Assembly (NCBI RefSeq): GCF_000424185.1
Contig: NZ_AUJK01000001.1
Location: 186,001-250,000 of the forward strand
DNA length: 64,000 nucleotides
Direction of reading: 5' to 3'
Source of the DNA: Prevotella sp. AGR2160
GTDB lineage: Bacteria; Bacteroidota; Bacteroidia; Bacteroidales; Bacteroidaceae
Within the stretch, counting starts at the first letter, position 1. Each line of letters starts with the position of its first letter. Below the pieces are notes generated by a model. It saw only the letters and a program-made list of their open reading frames with translations, made no database searches and was not told the DNA's origin. The position numbers and the translations under genes are program-made. Below, piece after piece: positions 36,743-45,462 of the stretch.

Positions 36743-37588
36743 TTACTTCAGTTTGTTCTGAATATTCTGTTCCACCTTCTTTGCGGCAGCGTTGGCCTTG
36801 GCATTGGCGGCGCGGGCACTCTGCTGACGACGGAAGCCGATAACGGTACCGTTTTTCGTACGCAGGGCCAGGGAGTCATTAAGCATATAGACGATATTGA
36901 ACGTGTCGCGCACCGTCTTGGCGTTGAAGACGACACCATTCATCTCAAAACGGCCCTGCACGAGGATCAGCCGGTTGTTGTAAGGATGCCACTCCGTATA
37001 CATTGGTACCTTCGGATACTCCACGGGACTGTCATCCTCAATATCCGAAGTCTGACGGACCATACCGATGGACGACGCCTCACTCTGTCGACTCAGTGTG
37101 AAACCATACTGCCGAGGTATCATATAGGTCTGTACGATGGAGTCCGGCATGTTGGCCAGGATACGCTGCTGCTGTCGCTTGCTCAGCCGACTGACATCAC
37201 GCAGATGGGGCATGACGGTATAACTCCACGACCCTTTCAGCTCATCGAGGTCGACAACGGAGTAGGCTTCCTTGCTCCCCTTGCTCACGGGCAGCACACC
37301 GATCCAGTCACCCACCGTCGGTGTTCCATAGATACGATGGGCACGACGGGCGTCCAGGATGTTATAGGTCACCGGATCACCACCGGCATTCGGCAGGAGG
37401 ACAACGACGGAGTCCGTACAGCCCACACAGGCCAGACCATAGATGACACTGTCACCCGGTGCCGGTTTCGAATAGCTGATGGCCTTCTCCTCATCGTTGA
37501 ATCCTTCTCTCGGCTTCCCTTTCGGCTTTCCACAGGAAGCGGCGACGAGGACGGTCAGGGAAATGAGCAACAAAGTTCTAACTTTCAT
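36743..37588 (-). CDS. Hypothetical lipoprotein
   Basis: A 281-residue protein with a lipoprotein signal peptide (LLLISLTVLVAASC, lipid cysteine at residue 19). The mature part has a short beta-rich domain with ACVGCTDSVVVLLP (about 53-66) and a later basic, Ala/Asn-rich C-terminal helix (SARAANAKANAAAKKVEQN). No family recognised. It probably faces the periplasm or outer-membrane inner leaflet. A TAACTTTG box (37632-37639) lies 44 bases upstream. Confidence 0.75.
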   Translation of the reverse strand: MKVRTLLLISLTVLVAASCGKPKGKPREGFNDEEKAISYSKPAPGDSVIYGLACVGCTDSVVVLLPNAGGDPVTYNILDARRAHRIYGTPTVGDWIGVLPVSKGSKEAYSVVDLDELKGSWSYTVMPHLRDVSRLSKRQQQRILANMPDSIVQTYMIPRQYGFTLSRQSEASSIGMVRQTSDIEDDSPVEYPKVPMYTEWHPYNNRLILVQGRFEMNGVVFNAKTVRDTFNIVYMLNDSLALRTKNGTVIGFRRQQSARAANAKANAAAKKVEQNIQNKLK

Positions 37589-37631
37589 ATTTCTTAGGGT
37601 CGTTTACTGCACAACAAACTGATTTTGTGCA

Positions 37632-37811
37632 CAAAGTTAATACAATATTTCTAAAAAATAGTACCATTGGCTCCGTATTTGAATTTTTTTATCTAATTTT
37701 GCACCTCGGAACGACTTTGTCATGCGATCCGTTGCCCATAAGACGGATGGCAGGCAACAAAAAGGCGTATCCCGTATTCAGTAACAAGACAACATTAGAT
37801 TAAAAGAAATA
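37632..37811. promoter_or_regulatory. Divergent promoters and a structured 110-base leader before the carboxyltransferase gene
   Basis: Minus TAACTTTG (37632-37639) for the lipoprotein; plus TAATTTTG (37694-37701) for the carboxyltransferase. The leader after 37701 can form two competing hairpins, ATCCGT/ACGGAT and GTTGCC/GGCAAC. No known riboswitch was recognised. Confidence 0.5.
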
Positions 37812-39584
37812 ATGGGAAAGAAAATTCAGTTCAGTCTCGTCTATCGAGATATGTGGCAGAGTTCTGGCAAGTTCCAGCCTCATGCTGACCAGTTGGCAAA
37901 GATCGCACCCATCTTCGTAGAGATGGGCTGCTTCTCCCGTGTGGAGACCAACGGTGGTGCCTTCGAGCAGGTACAGCTGTTGGCCGGTGAGAACCCCAAC
38001 AAGGCCGTCCGTGCCTTCACCAAGCCGCTTCACGAAGCCGGTATCAAGACGCACATGCTCGACCGTGGTCTCAACGCCCTGCGTATGTACCCCGTGCCCG
38101 ATGATGTGCGTCAGATGATGTATCGTGTCAAGCATGCCCAGGGTACCGATATCACCCGTATCTTCGACGGTCTGAACGATATCCGCAATATCGCGCCGTC
38201 TATCAAGTGGGCCAAGGAAGCTGGCATGACGCCGCAGGGAACGCTGTGTATCACCACCTCTCCTGTCCACACGCTGGAGTACTACAGCAAGCTCGCCGAC
38301 GAGGAGATCGCCGCCGGTGCTGAGGAGATCTGTCTGAAGGATATGGCCGGTATCGGTCAGCCCGCCTTCCTCGGTCAGTTGACGAAGATGATCAAGGACA
38401 AGCATCCTGAGATCGTCATCGAGTATCATGGCCACAGTGGTCCCGGTCTCTCCATGGCCTCCATCCTTGAGGTCTGCAAGAATGGCGCCGACATCATCGA
38501 CACCGCCATCGAGCCGCTGTCCTGGGGTAAGGTCCATCCCGATGTGATCTCCGTACAGAGCATGCTCAAGCATGCCGGCTTCGATGTTCCCGAGATCAAT
38601 ATGGACGCTTACATGAAGGCCCGTGCCCTCACGCAGGAGTTCATCGACGACTGGCTCGGCTATTTCATCAACCCGCAGAACAAGATCATGTCCTCCCTCC
38701 TCCTCGGCTGTGGACTGCCCGGTGGTATGATGGGCTCCATGATGGCTGACCTCGGTGGTATCCGTACGACCATCAACAACCTCCGCAAGAAGAAGGGCGA
38801 GGCAGAGCTGACGATGGACGACATGCTCATCAAGCTCTTCGACGAGGTAGCTTATGTATGGCCGCGCGTCGGTTATCCACCCTTGGTGACCCCGTTCAGC
38901 CAGTATACGAAGAACATCGCCCTGATGAACCTGCTGTCCATGGAACAGGGCAAGGGCCGTTATGTCTATATGGACGACTCCATGTGGGGCATGATCCTCG
39001 GCAAGAGTGGTAAGATCCCCGGCACCATCGCACCCGAGCTCGTTGAGCTCGCCAAGGAGCAGGGCCGTGAGTTCACCGATGTCGATCCCCACACGCTGCT
39101 GAAGAACAACCTTGAGGACTTCAAGAAGGAGATGGACGAGAATGGCTGGGACTACGGCCAGGATGATGAGGAGCTCTTCGAGCTCGCCATGCATCCCGAG
39201 CAGTACCGCAACTACAAGAGCGGCCAGGCCAAGAAGAACTTCCTCGCCGACCTGCAGAAGGCCAAGGATGCCCGTCTCGGCGCCAAGGTGAGCGTAGAGG
39301 AGGCTACCGCCTTCAAGCATGCGAAGGCTGACGCCATCGTCGCTCCCGTGAAAGGTCAGATTTTCTGGGAGTTCCAAGGTGATGCCGAGGCTGCTCCCGC
39401 CGTCGAGCCCTATATCGGCAAGGAATACCTGGAGGGTGATGCCTTCTGCTATATCTGCACGCCGTGGGGCGAGTTTGAGATGATCCCCGCTGCCCTCGGT
39501 GGCAAGCTCGTGGAGATCAACGCCAAGCAGGGCGCGAAGGTCCGCAAGGGTGATGTCATCGCCTATATCCAGCGCGAGGCCTAA
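37812..39584 (+). CDS. Oxaloacetate decarboxylase/pyruvate carboxylase-type carboxyltransferase subunit with a degenerate biotinyl domain
   Basis: A 590-residue protein. Residues 1-300 are the TIM-barrel carboxyltransferase (FSLVYRDMWQSSGKF; catalytic-type ICLKDMAGIGQP; metal histidines in EYHGHSGPGLSMA). Residues about 310-470 are the conserved carboxylase domain. The final 75 residues look like a biotinyl carrier fold (IVAPVKGQIFWEF; GKLVEINAKQGAKVRKGDV), but the biotin site AMKM is replaced by CTPWGEFEM, with no lysine. Biotin is therefore probably carried by a separate protein. It transfers CO2 to or from oxaloacetate/pyruvate in the cytoplasm, possibly with membrane subunits encoded elsewhere. 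Confidence 0.88.
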   Translation: MGKKIQFSLVYRDMWQSSGKFQPHADQLAKIAPIFVEMGCFSRVETNGGAFEQVQLLAGENPNKAVRAFTKPLHEAGIKTHMLDRGLNALRMYPVPDDVRQMMYRVKHAQGTDITRIFDGLNDIRNIAPSIKWAKEAGMTPQGTLCITTSPVHTLEYYSKLADEEIAAGAEEICLKDMAGIGQPAFLGQLTKMIKDKHPEIVIEYHGHSGPGLSMASILEVCKNGADIIDTAIEPLSWGKVHPDVISVQSMLKHAGFDVPEINMDAYMKARALTQEFIDDWLGYFINPQNKIMSSLLLGCGLPGGMMGSMMADLGGIRTTINNLRKKKGEAELTMDDMLIKLFDEVAYVWPRVGYPPLVTPFSQYTKNIALMNLLSMEQGKGRYVYMDDSMWGMILGKSGKIPGTIAPELVELAKEQGREFTDVDPHTLLKNNLEDFKKEMDENGWDYGQDDEELFELAMHPEQYRNYKSGQAKKNFLADLQKAKDARLGAKVSVEEATAFKHAKADAIVAPVKGQIFWEFQGDAEAAPAVEPYIGKEYLEGDAFCYICTPWGEFEMIPAALGGKLVEINAKQGAKVRKGDVIAYIQREA

Positions 39585-39603
39585 AGTCCCACCTATTTTA
39601 TAT

Positions 39604-40146
39604 ATGGATTATCAAAAGATCATAGATCAATACTACCAGGACCAGAGCGCCGATCTGCGCTCGGTCCTGATGGTGCACAGCACGCTTGTCATGAAGCGTG
39701 CTGTGCATATTTGTGACCAACACCCCGAACTACACATGGACCGCGACTTCATCATAGAGGCGGCCATGCTTCACGACATCGGCATCTTCCGCTGTGATGC
39801 CCCCGGCATCTACTGTTTCGGTGACCAGCCCTATATCTGTCACGGACGCATCGGCGCCGAGATCCTCCGCAAGGAGGGCTTTCCGCGTCATGCCCGCGTC
39901 TGTGAGCGTCATACCGGTGCCGGACTGACGAAGGAGGAGATTATCCGTCAGGATCTCCCCCTGCCCCATGAGGATTTCCTCCCCGAGACCCTTGAAGAGA
40001 AGGTCATCTGCTATAGTGATAAGTTCTATAGCAAGACCCATCCCGACCGGGAGAAATCCTATGACCAAGCAGAGAAGAGCATCGCCCGCTTCGGCGCCGA
40101 CGGCCTAGCGCGTTTCCGCGCCTGGCATCAGCTCTTCGAACCCTAA
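39604..40146 (+). CDS. HD-domain phosphohydrolase-like protein
   Basis: A 180-residue protein. Metal ligands of an HD domain are visible: H25 in LMVHSTLV, HD in AAMLHDIGIF, and H in ICHGRIGAE, with VCERHTGAGL further on. Small HD proteins of this kind hydrolyse nucleotides or other phosphoesters; substrate unknown. It begins 19 bases after the carboxyltransferase stop and may share its transcript. Confidence 0.85.
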   Translation: MDYQKIIDQYYQDQSADLRSVLMVHSTLVMKRAVHICDQHPELHMDRDFIIEAAMLHDIGIFRCDAPGIYCFGDQPYICHGRIGAEILRKEGFPRHARVCERHTGAGLTKEEIIRQDLPLPHEDFLPETLEEKVICYSDKFYSKTHPDREKSYDQAEKSIARFGADGLARFRAWHQLFEP

Positions 40147-40190
40147 AAAATGACAGGTCACATTCGTCCTGCCCGCATAAACGTATCTGA

Positions 40191-42998
40191 ATGAGAAGAA
40201 ATTCCCTTATCGTCCTTCTGCTCCTTGCCGTCGTCTGTATGATGGCAAGTCCGGAACTGCAGTTCTTCAAGAAACATAAGAAGAATCCTGAGACGGAGAA
40301 TGCCGCCGGTGCCCCGTTGGCTGCCGACAGTGCCGTCACGGACACCACGCAGATGGACTCCCTCCAGCTAGCTGTCTACCATCATAATAAAATCGTCGAC
40401 GACTCCATCCGCCTCGACTCCATCAACCGTCGCAGGGCCGGTGGCATCGACGCCCCTATCAGCTATACCGCCCAGGACTCCCTCGTCTACGACGCCAAGG
40501 AGCGTACGGCCCATCTCTATGGTAATGCCGGCGTGAAATATGAGAAATACGACCTCACGAGTGACCGTATCCGCATGAATATGGACTCCTCCCTCGTCAG
40601 GGCCCATGGCACGAAGGACTCCACGGCAGAGGGTGGCGTGAAGGGAAAGCCGCTCTTTAAGATGGGTAGTGATCAATATAATACCGACACCATCGCCTTC
40701 AACTATAAGACGAAGAAGGCGTTCATCGATAATGTCTATACCGAGCAGCAGGAGGGTTTCCTCACGGGCAAGGAGAGCAAGCGCGACTCCACAGGTATCA
40801 TCTATCTCCAGCATGGCCGTTATACCACCTGTGACAAGGAGGATCCCGACTTCTATATCGCCCTCTCCCGTGCGAAGGTTCGTCCGGGCAAGGATGTCGT
40901 CTTCGGACCCGCTTACCTCGTCGTCGCCGATGTGCCGCTGCCCCTGGCTATCCCCTATGGCTTCTTCCCTTTCACAAAGCGGTACAGCTCCGGTTTCATC
41001 ATGCCGACCTACGGTGATGAGCAAGACCGCGGCTTCTACCTCCGGGAGGGTGGTTATTACTTCGCCATGAGTGACAAATGGGACTTGAAACTCCTCGCCG
41101 AGATTTATACGAAAGGCTCATGGGGTTTCAGTGCCGAAAGCAGATACAACAAGCGTTACCGCTATTCCGGCGACTTTAACTTCTCCTATCAGGACACCAA
41201 GACGGGTGACAAGGGCATGCCCGACTTTGCCCGTCAGGAGAGTTTCAAGCTGCAGTGGACTCACCGTCAGGATGCCAAGGCCAATCCTTACAGTTCATTG
41301 AGTGCCAGCGTCAACTTCGCCTCAGAGAGCTATGAGCGTAACAACCTCACGAGTCTCTATAACCCACAGTCGCTGACGCAGACCACCCGTACCTCTTCGG
41401 TGGCTTACAGCACGAGTTTCTCGAGCATCGGTCTATCGCTGAGTACCACAATGAATCTCAATCAGAACATGCGAGACTCTACCATCGCCATGACGCTCCC
41501 CGACATGAGCATCTCCCTGGCCCGTTTCTATCCCTTCCGCCGGAAGAAACAGGTGGGTGACGAGAAATGGTATGAGAAGATCTACATGAGTTATACCGGT
41601 CAGATCTCCAACTCCATCACCACGAAGGAGAACCAGCTCCTCCATTCGAAATTCGGCCGTGACTGGCAGACACGCTGGACCCACAACATCCCCATCGGTG
41701 CCTCCTTCACCCTCTTCAACTATATCAATGTCACGCCGTCATTCAACTTCCAGGATGTCACGCTGACGAAGAAGGTCAAGCGCAGCTATGATGCCCTCAG
41801 ACAGGAAGAGGTCCGCGACACCACCTATGGCGTCTATAATGTCTACAACTGGAACATGTCCGTCTCCGCCTCCACGAAGCTCTATGGTTTCTGGGTGCCG
41901 AGCCGAAAGCTCTTCGGTGATAAGATCCAGGCCATCCGTCATGTCATCACGCCAACGGTGAGCCTCTCCTATGCTCCGGATTTCGGTGCCTCCCGTTATG
42001 GCTATTATCAGACCTATCAGAAGACGGACGAATACGGCAATGTATCCCTCGTCAGCTATTCTCCTTATGAGAGTGCGCCGGGAACGGGAAAGACGGGCAA
42101 CCTGAATTTCTCCATCGACAACAACCTCGAGATGAAGGTCAAGAGCGACAAGGACTCCACGGGATATAAGAAGATCTCCCTCATCGACCAGCTGGCCCTG
42201 AGCATGAGCTACAACATGGCAGCGAAGGTACGGCCGTGGAGTGACCTGAACATGAATATCCGCCTGAAGTGGTGGAAGAACTACACCTTCTCCATGAATG
42301 CCGTCTTCGCCACCTATGCCTACGACCTCGACGAGAACGGCAAGCCCGTCCTCGGCACCCATACGGAGTGGAGCCGTGGTCATTTCGGCCGTTTCCAGGG
42401 TACGAGTCAGAACTTCTCCTTCACGCTGAACCCGCAGACTTTCAAGAAGTGGTTCGGTCACAAGGATGATAATGACAACGACAAGGACACCGACAGTGAC
42501 AACGACCATGAGGGCCCTGATACGAATATCGAGAGCAATATCGACGATACGATGGAGAAAGGCAAGAACGCCGCGAAGCGGAAGAACACAAAGGCCGAGA
42601 CCGATGATGACGGTTACATGTCCTTCTCCATGCCCTGGTCGCTGACCGTCGGCTACGGTATCACGATGCGTGAGAGCTCCGATGTCAATAAGTTCAACTA
42701 CCGTAAGATGCGCTATCCTTATGAGTTTACGCAGACGCTGAACCTCAGTGGAAACATCCGTATCTCCGACGGTTGGAATATCAACTTCTCCAGTGGTTAC
42801 GACTTTGAACAGCATAAGATGAGCATGACCACGGCATCGCTGCAGCGTGACCTCCACTGCTTCAACATGAGTTGTCAGGTGGTCCTCGCTCCTTACACGA
42901 GTTATAACTTCACCTTCCGTTGTAACGCCAGTACGCTCACAGACGCGCTCAAATATGACAAGCGCAGCGGCTACAGCAATGCCGTGCAGTGGTACTAA
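40191..42998 (+). CDS. lptD: LPS-assembly protein LptD (Bacteroidota type)
   Basis: A 935-residue outer-membrane protein that inserts lipopolysaccharide into the outer leaflet. An N-terminal signal segment (LIVLLLLAVVCMMAS) is followed by a periplasmic LptA/OstA-like region (about 85-270; LVYDAKERTAHLYGNAGVKYEKYDLTSDRI split across this stretch). The conserved IPYGFFPFTKRYSSGFIMPTYG leads into a large beta-barrel rich in alternating aromatic strands. An Asp/Asn-rich insert (DDNDNDKDTDSDND, about 763-776) in a barrel loop is unusual and could bind divalent cations. Confidence 0.9.
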   Translation: MRRNSLIVLLLLAVVCMMASPELQFFKKHKKNPETENAAGAPLAADSAVTDTTQMDSLQLAVYHHNKIVDDSIRLDSINRRRAGGIDAPISYTAQDSLVYDAKERTAHLYGNAGVKYEKYDLTSDRIRMNMDSSLVRAHGTKDSTAEGGVKGKPLFKMGSDQYNTDTIAFNYKTKKAFIDNVYTEQQEGFLTGKESKRDSTGIIYLQHGRYTTCDKEDPDFYIALSRAKVRPGKDVVFGPAYLVVADVPLPLAIPYGFFPFTKRYSSGFIMPTYGDEQDRGFYLREGGYYFAMSDKWDLKLLAEIYTKGSWGFSAESRYNKRYRYSGDFNFSYQDTKTGDKGMPDFARQESFKLQWTHRQDAKANPYSSLSASVNFASESYERNNLTSLYNPQSLTQTTRTSSVAYSTSFSSIGLSLSTTMNLNQNMRDSTIAMTLPDMSISLARFYPFRRKKQVGDEKWYEKIYMSYTGQISNSITTKENQLLHSKFGRDWQTRWTHNIPIGASFTLFNYINVTPSFNFQDVTLTKKVKRSYDALRQEEVRDTTYGVYNVYNWNMSVSASTKLYGFWVPSRKLFGDKIQAIRHVITPTVSLSYAPDFGASRYGYYQTYQKTDEYGNVSLVSYSPYESAPGTGKTGNLNFSIDNNLEMKVKSDKDSTGYKKISLIDQLALSMSYNMAAKVRPWSDLNMNIRLKWWKNYTFSMNAVFATYAYDLDENGKPVLGTHTEWSRGHFGRFQGTSQNFSFTLNPQTFKKWFGHKDDNDNDKDTDSDNDHEGPDTNIESNIDDTMEKGKNAAKRKNTKAETDDDGYMSFSMPWSLTVGYGITMRESSDVNKFNYRKMRYPYEFTQTLNLSGNIRISDGWNINFSSGYDFEQHKMSMTTASLQRDLHCFNMSCQVVLAPYTSYNFTFRCNASTLTDALKYDKRSGYSNAVQWY

Positions 42999-43109
42999 AT
43001 CAATGGAGAATGGATAATGGATAATAGATAATAAGAGCCTCTTGTAGGTGGCCGCCATGTTGCGGCCACGCACCCCCAAGGGGCAAACAGCATATTTTAG
43101 AGAGATTAT
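42999..43109. repeat. Spacer with short tandem repeat and a P4 palindrome
   Basis: ATGGATAATGGATAAT-type tandem repeats at about 43004-43033 and P4 at 43044-43072. No SAM riboswitch is seen ahead of the sulfur-amino-acid gene. Confidence 0.7.
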
Positions 43110-44285
43110 ATGAAGAAACAGACACAAGCCATCCATCTGGCGTATAAGCGCCCCGACGCTTACAACGCACTGAGTTTTCCCGTTTATAATGCCGTCGCTT
43201 ATGAGTTCCCCGACGCGCAGATGATGTCGGACGCTTTCTGCGGCCGTATCGACGCTCCCGACTACTCTCGTGTGGAGAATCCTACTGTCACCAACTTTGA
43301 GCGCCGTGTGGAAGCCCTCACAGGTGCCGTACATGTCACGGCTGTCAACTCCGGCATGGCAGCCATCAGCAATGCCATCCTGACCCTCGCTGCCAAAGGA
43401 AAGAATATCGTCACGTCGAAGCACCTCTTCGGCAACACCTTCTCCCTTCTGGCCTTCACCCTGCACCGCTTCGGTGTCGACGCCCGTCTCGTCGACCTGA
43501 CGAATCTCGACGAGGTCCGTGAGGCTGTCGACGACAAGACCTGTGCCCTCTTCTTCGAGATCATCACGAACCCGCAGATGGAGGTGGCTGACATCGGTGG
43601 TCTCGCCGAGATCACCAAGAGCCATCATGTGCCCCTCGTGGCTGACACGACGACGATCCCCTTCACGCAGTTCTCCGCCAAGGACCTCGGCGTGGACATC
43701 GAAGTCGTCTCCTCCACGAAATATGTCAGTGGTGGTGCTACGAGTCTCGGCGGTCTGATCATCGACTACGGCAACTTCCCGCGCTTCACGAAGACGATGG
43801 CCGGAGAGAGCCTCTTCAATTTCGGCGCTTACATGACGCCTCAGGTGGCTTTCCTGCAGACCATCGGTCTTGAGACCCTCGACGCCCGCTACCGCGTGCA
43901 GAGCAGCAACGCCCTCGAGTTGGCCAAACGCCTGGAGAAACTGCCGCAGATCAAACGCGTCAACTACGTCGGTCTGGAGGATAACCCCTATCACGAACTT
44001 GCCCGGAAGCAGTTCGGCAAGGCCGCCGGTGCCATGGTCTGCATCGACCTCGAGAGTCAGGAGGCCTGCTTCTCCATGCTCAATAAGTTGAAGGTCATCC
44101 ACCGTGCCACGAACCTCTTCGACAACCGTACCCTCGCCATCCATCCCGCGAGCACGATCTTCGGCCTCTTCCCGCCGAAGGCCCGTCAGGATATGGACGT
44201 CCTCGACACCACCATCCGCCTCTCCGTAGGCCTTGAGGATGTCGACGACCTCTTCGAGGATATCCGGCAGGCACTGGAAAAGTAA
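43110..44285 (+). CDS. Cys/Met-metabolism PLP enzyme (O-acetylhomoserine sulfhydrylase or cystathionine gamma-synthase type)
   Basis: A 391-residue cytoplasmic enzyme. The fold is that of the trans-sulfuration family: DYSRVENPTVTNFERRVEALTGA, VNSGMAAISNAIL, VADTTTIPFTQ, and the PLP lysine in VVSSTKYVSGGATSLGG near residue 205. It may join sulfide to O-acetylhomoserine, but closely related members act as cystathionine synthases or lyases. The stop codon is part of a P5 array (GAAAAGTAA). Confidence 0.85.
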   Translation: MKKQTQAIHLAYKRPDAYNALSFPVYNAVAYEFPDAQMMSDAFCGRIDAPDYSRVENPTVTNFERRVEALTGAVHVTAVNSGMAAISNAILTLAAKGKNIVTSKHLFGNTFSLLAFTLHRFGVDARLVDLTNLDEVREAVDDKTCALFFEIITNPQMEVADIGGLAEITKSHHVPLVADTTTIPFTQFSAKDLGVDIEVVSSTKYVSGGATSLGGLIIDYGNFPRFTKTMAGESLFNFGAYMTPQVAFLQTIGLETLDARYRVQSSNALELAKRLEKLPQIKRVNYVGLEDNPYHELARKQFGKAAGAMVCIDLESQEACFSMLNKLKVIHRATNLFDNRTLAIHPASTIFGLFPPKARQDMDVLDTTIRLSVGLEDVDDLFEDIRQALEK

Positions 44286-44378
44286 AAAAGTAAAGAAGTA
44301 AAAAAGTAAACGTAGGCAGGGAATTATTCAGCCTACGTTTAATTTTTTAATTCTTTAATTCTTTACTTTTTTACTTTT
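44278..44378. terminator. P5 array with central hairpin, terminator-like
   Basis: AAAAGTA units (44278-44310), hairpin AAACGTAGGC (44308-44317) with GCCTACGTTT (44331-44340), then the inverted array TTCTTTACTTTTTTACTTTT to 44378. Same plan as 6984-7110, here between two genes in the same direction. Confidence 0.75.
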
Positions 44379-44391
44379 CAATTTTTTGTCA

Positions 44392-44399
44392 TATCTTTG
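44392..44399 (+). promoter_or_regulatory. HAD phosphatase promoter -7 box
   Basis: TATCTTTG, 31 bases before the ATG; it directly follows the P5 element. Confidence 0.55.
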
Positions 44400-44430
44400 T
44401 AACCGAATCAACCAACGAAAGGCAAGTGAT

Positions 44431-45315
44431 ATGAAACAGTACAAGATGATCGTGCTCGACTTGGACGGCACGTTGACGAACGAAAAAAAAGAAATCACCC
44501 CTCGTACCCTTGCAGCGCTCATGGAAGCCCAGACCGTCGGTGTCACCGTTGTCCTGGCTTCCGGTCGCCCTACCTATGGCATCATGCCGCTGGCCAAGCA
44601 GCTCAAACTGAGTAAATATGATGGTTACATCCTCGCATACAATGGTGGTAAGATCACACGTCCGAAGACGGGTGAGGTGATCTTCAACCAGAGTCTCAAC
44701 CCGCAATATGTGCCCCTCCTCTACCATGCCGCCATGGATGCGGGCATGGAGATCCTCACCTATCAGGGCGAGGGCATCGCCGCGACGAAGAAGGAGAACA
44801 AATATGTGCTCCATGAGGCGTTCATCAACAAGATGCCCGTCAAGCAGTATGACGACTTCCTCCATCAGGTACAATACCCGATCAATAAATGTCTCATCGT
44901 CGGTGACCCGAAGCCGCTCCATGAGTTGGAGCAGAAGCTCACCATGGAGCTCAGAGGCAAGATGGAGGTATATCGTTCTGCCGGTTTCTTCCTCGAATGT
45001 GTCCCTCTGGGCATCGAGAAAAGTAACGCCATCGACATGCTCGCCCACACCCTCGGTATTGACCGCAGTGAGATCATCGCTGTCGGTGACGGTTACAACG
45101 ACAAGAGCATGATCGAATATGCCGGCCTCGGCGTCGCCATGGCCAACGCCTCCACGGAGGTACAAGATGCCGCCGATTATATCACCTACAGTAATGAGGA
45201 GGACGGTGTGGCCCATGTCGTCGACAAGTTCATCCTCAAGAAGGAGTCCCGTCCTGACTTCGTCTCCAACCACCGCGAGGAGGAAGAGGAGGAGGAAGAA
45301 GACTTAGAAGAATAA
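44431..45315 (+). CDS. Cof-type HAD-superfamily phosphatase
   Basis: A 294-residue protein. Motif I is DLDGTLTN (nucleophile D10, acid D12), motif II is ASGRPTYG, and motif IV is VGDGYNDKSMIEYAGLGVAM. The C2 cap between motifs marks the Cof/type IIB group that dephosphorylates sugar phosphates or flavin/PLP cofactors. The end is very acidic (EEEEEEEEDLEE). The ATG at 44431 follows its promoter; a longer frame would begin upstream of the -7 box. Confidence 0.93.
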   Translation: MKQYKMIVLDLDGTLTNEKKEITPRTLAALMEAQTVGVTVVLASGRPTYGIMPLAKQLKLSKYDGYILAYNGGKITRPKTGEVIFNQSLNPQYVPLLYHAAMDAGMEILTYQGEGIAATKKENKYVLHEAFINKMPVKQYDDFLHQVQYPINKCLIVGDPKPLHELEQKLTMELRGKMEVYRSAGFFLECVPLGIEKSNAIDMLAHTLGIDRSEIIAVGDGYNDKSMIEYAGLGVAMANASTEVQDAADYITYSNEEDGVAHVVDKFILKKESRPDFVSNHREEEEEEEEDLEE

Positions 45316-45329
45316 AGCCCATTCCCTTC

Positions 45330-45437
45330 TGCAGGGGCCGTCCCTTGTGGCGGCCCGTCGGCGGAACGCCGAATTATTTTTGTACACCTTCTGAATGCCG
45401 TACCGGCATCGGGCCGCCACAAGGGACGGCCCCTGCA
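45330..45437. repeat. P1 cloverleaf palindrome, copy B
   Basis: 108 bp; 28-bp arms 45330-45357 and 45410-45437; inner hairpins as in copy A but with loop TAC in the second. It lies 14 bases after the phosphatase stop and 25 before the next ATG. Confidence 0.9.
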
Positions 45438-45462
45438 AGAAAATAAATAAACACATCCGACA

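Noticed and set aside
37800..39377. Long antisense frames opposite the carboxyltransferase and other genes (also 26493-28244 and 41739-44144)
   Set aside because: They mirror strongly biased GC-rich codons on the real strand, lack promoters and domains, and cross known genes and spacers.
42999..43109. SAM riboswitch before the sulfur-metabolism gene
   Set aside because: Only tandem repeats and a P4 palindrome are present; no conserved SAM-aptamer core is recognisable.
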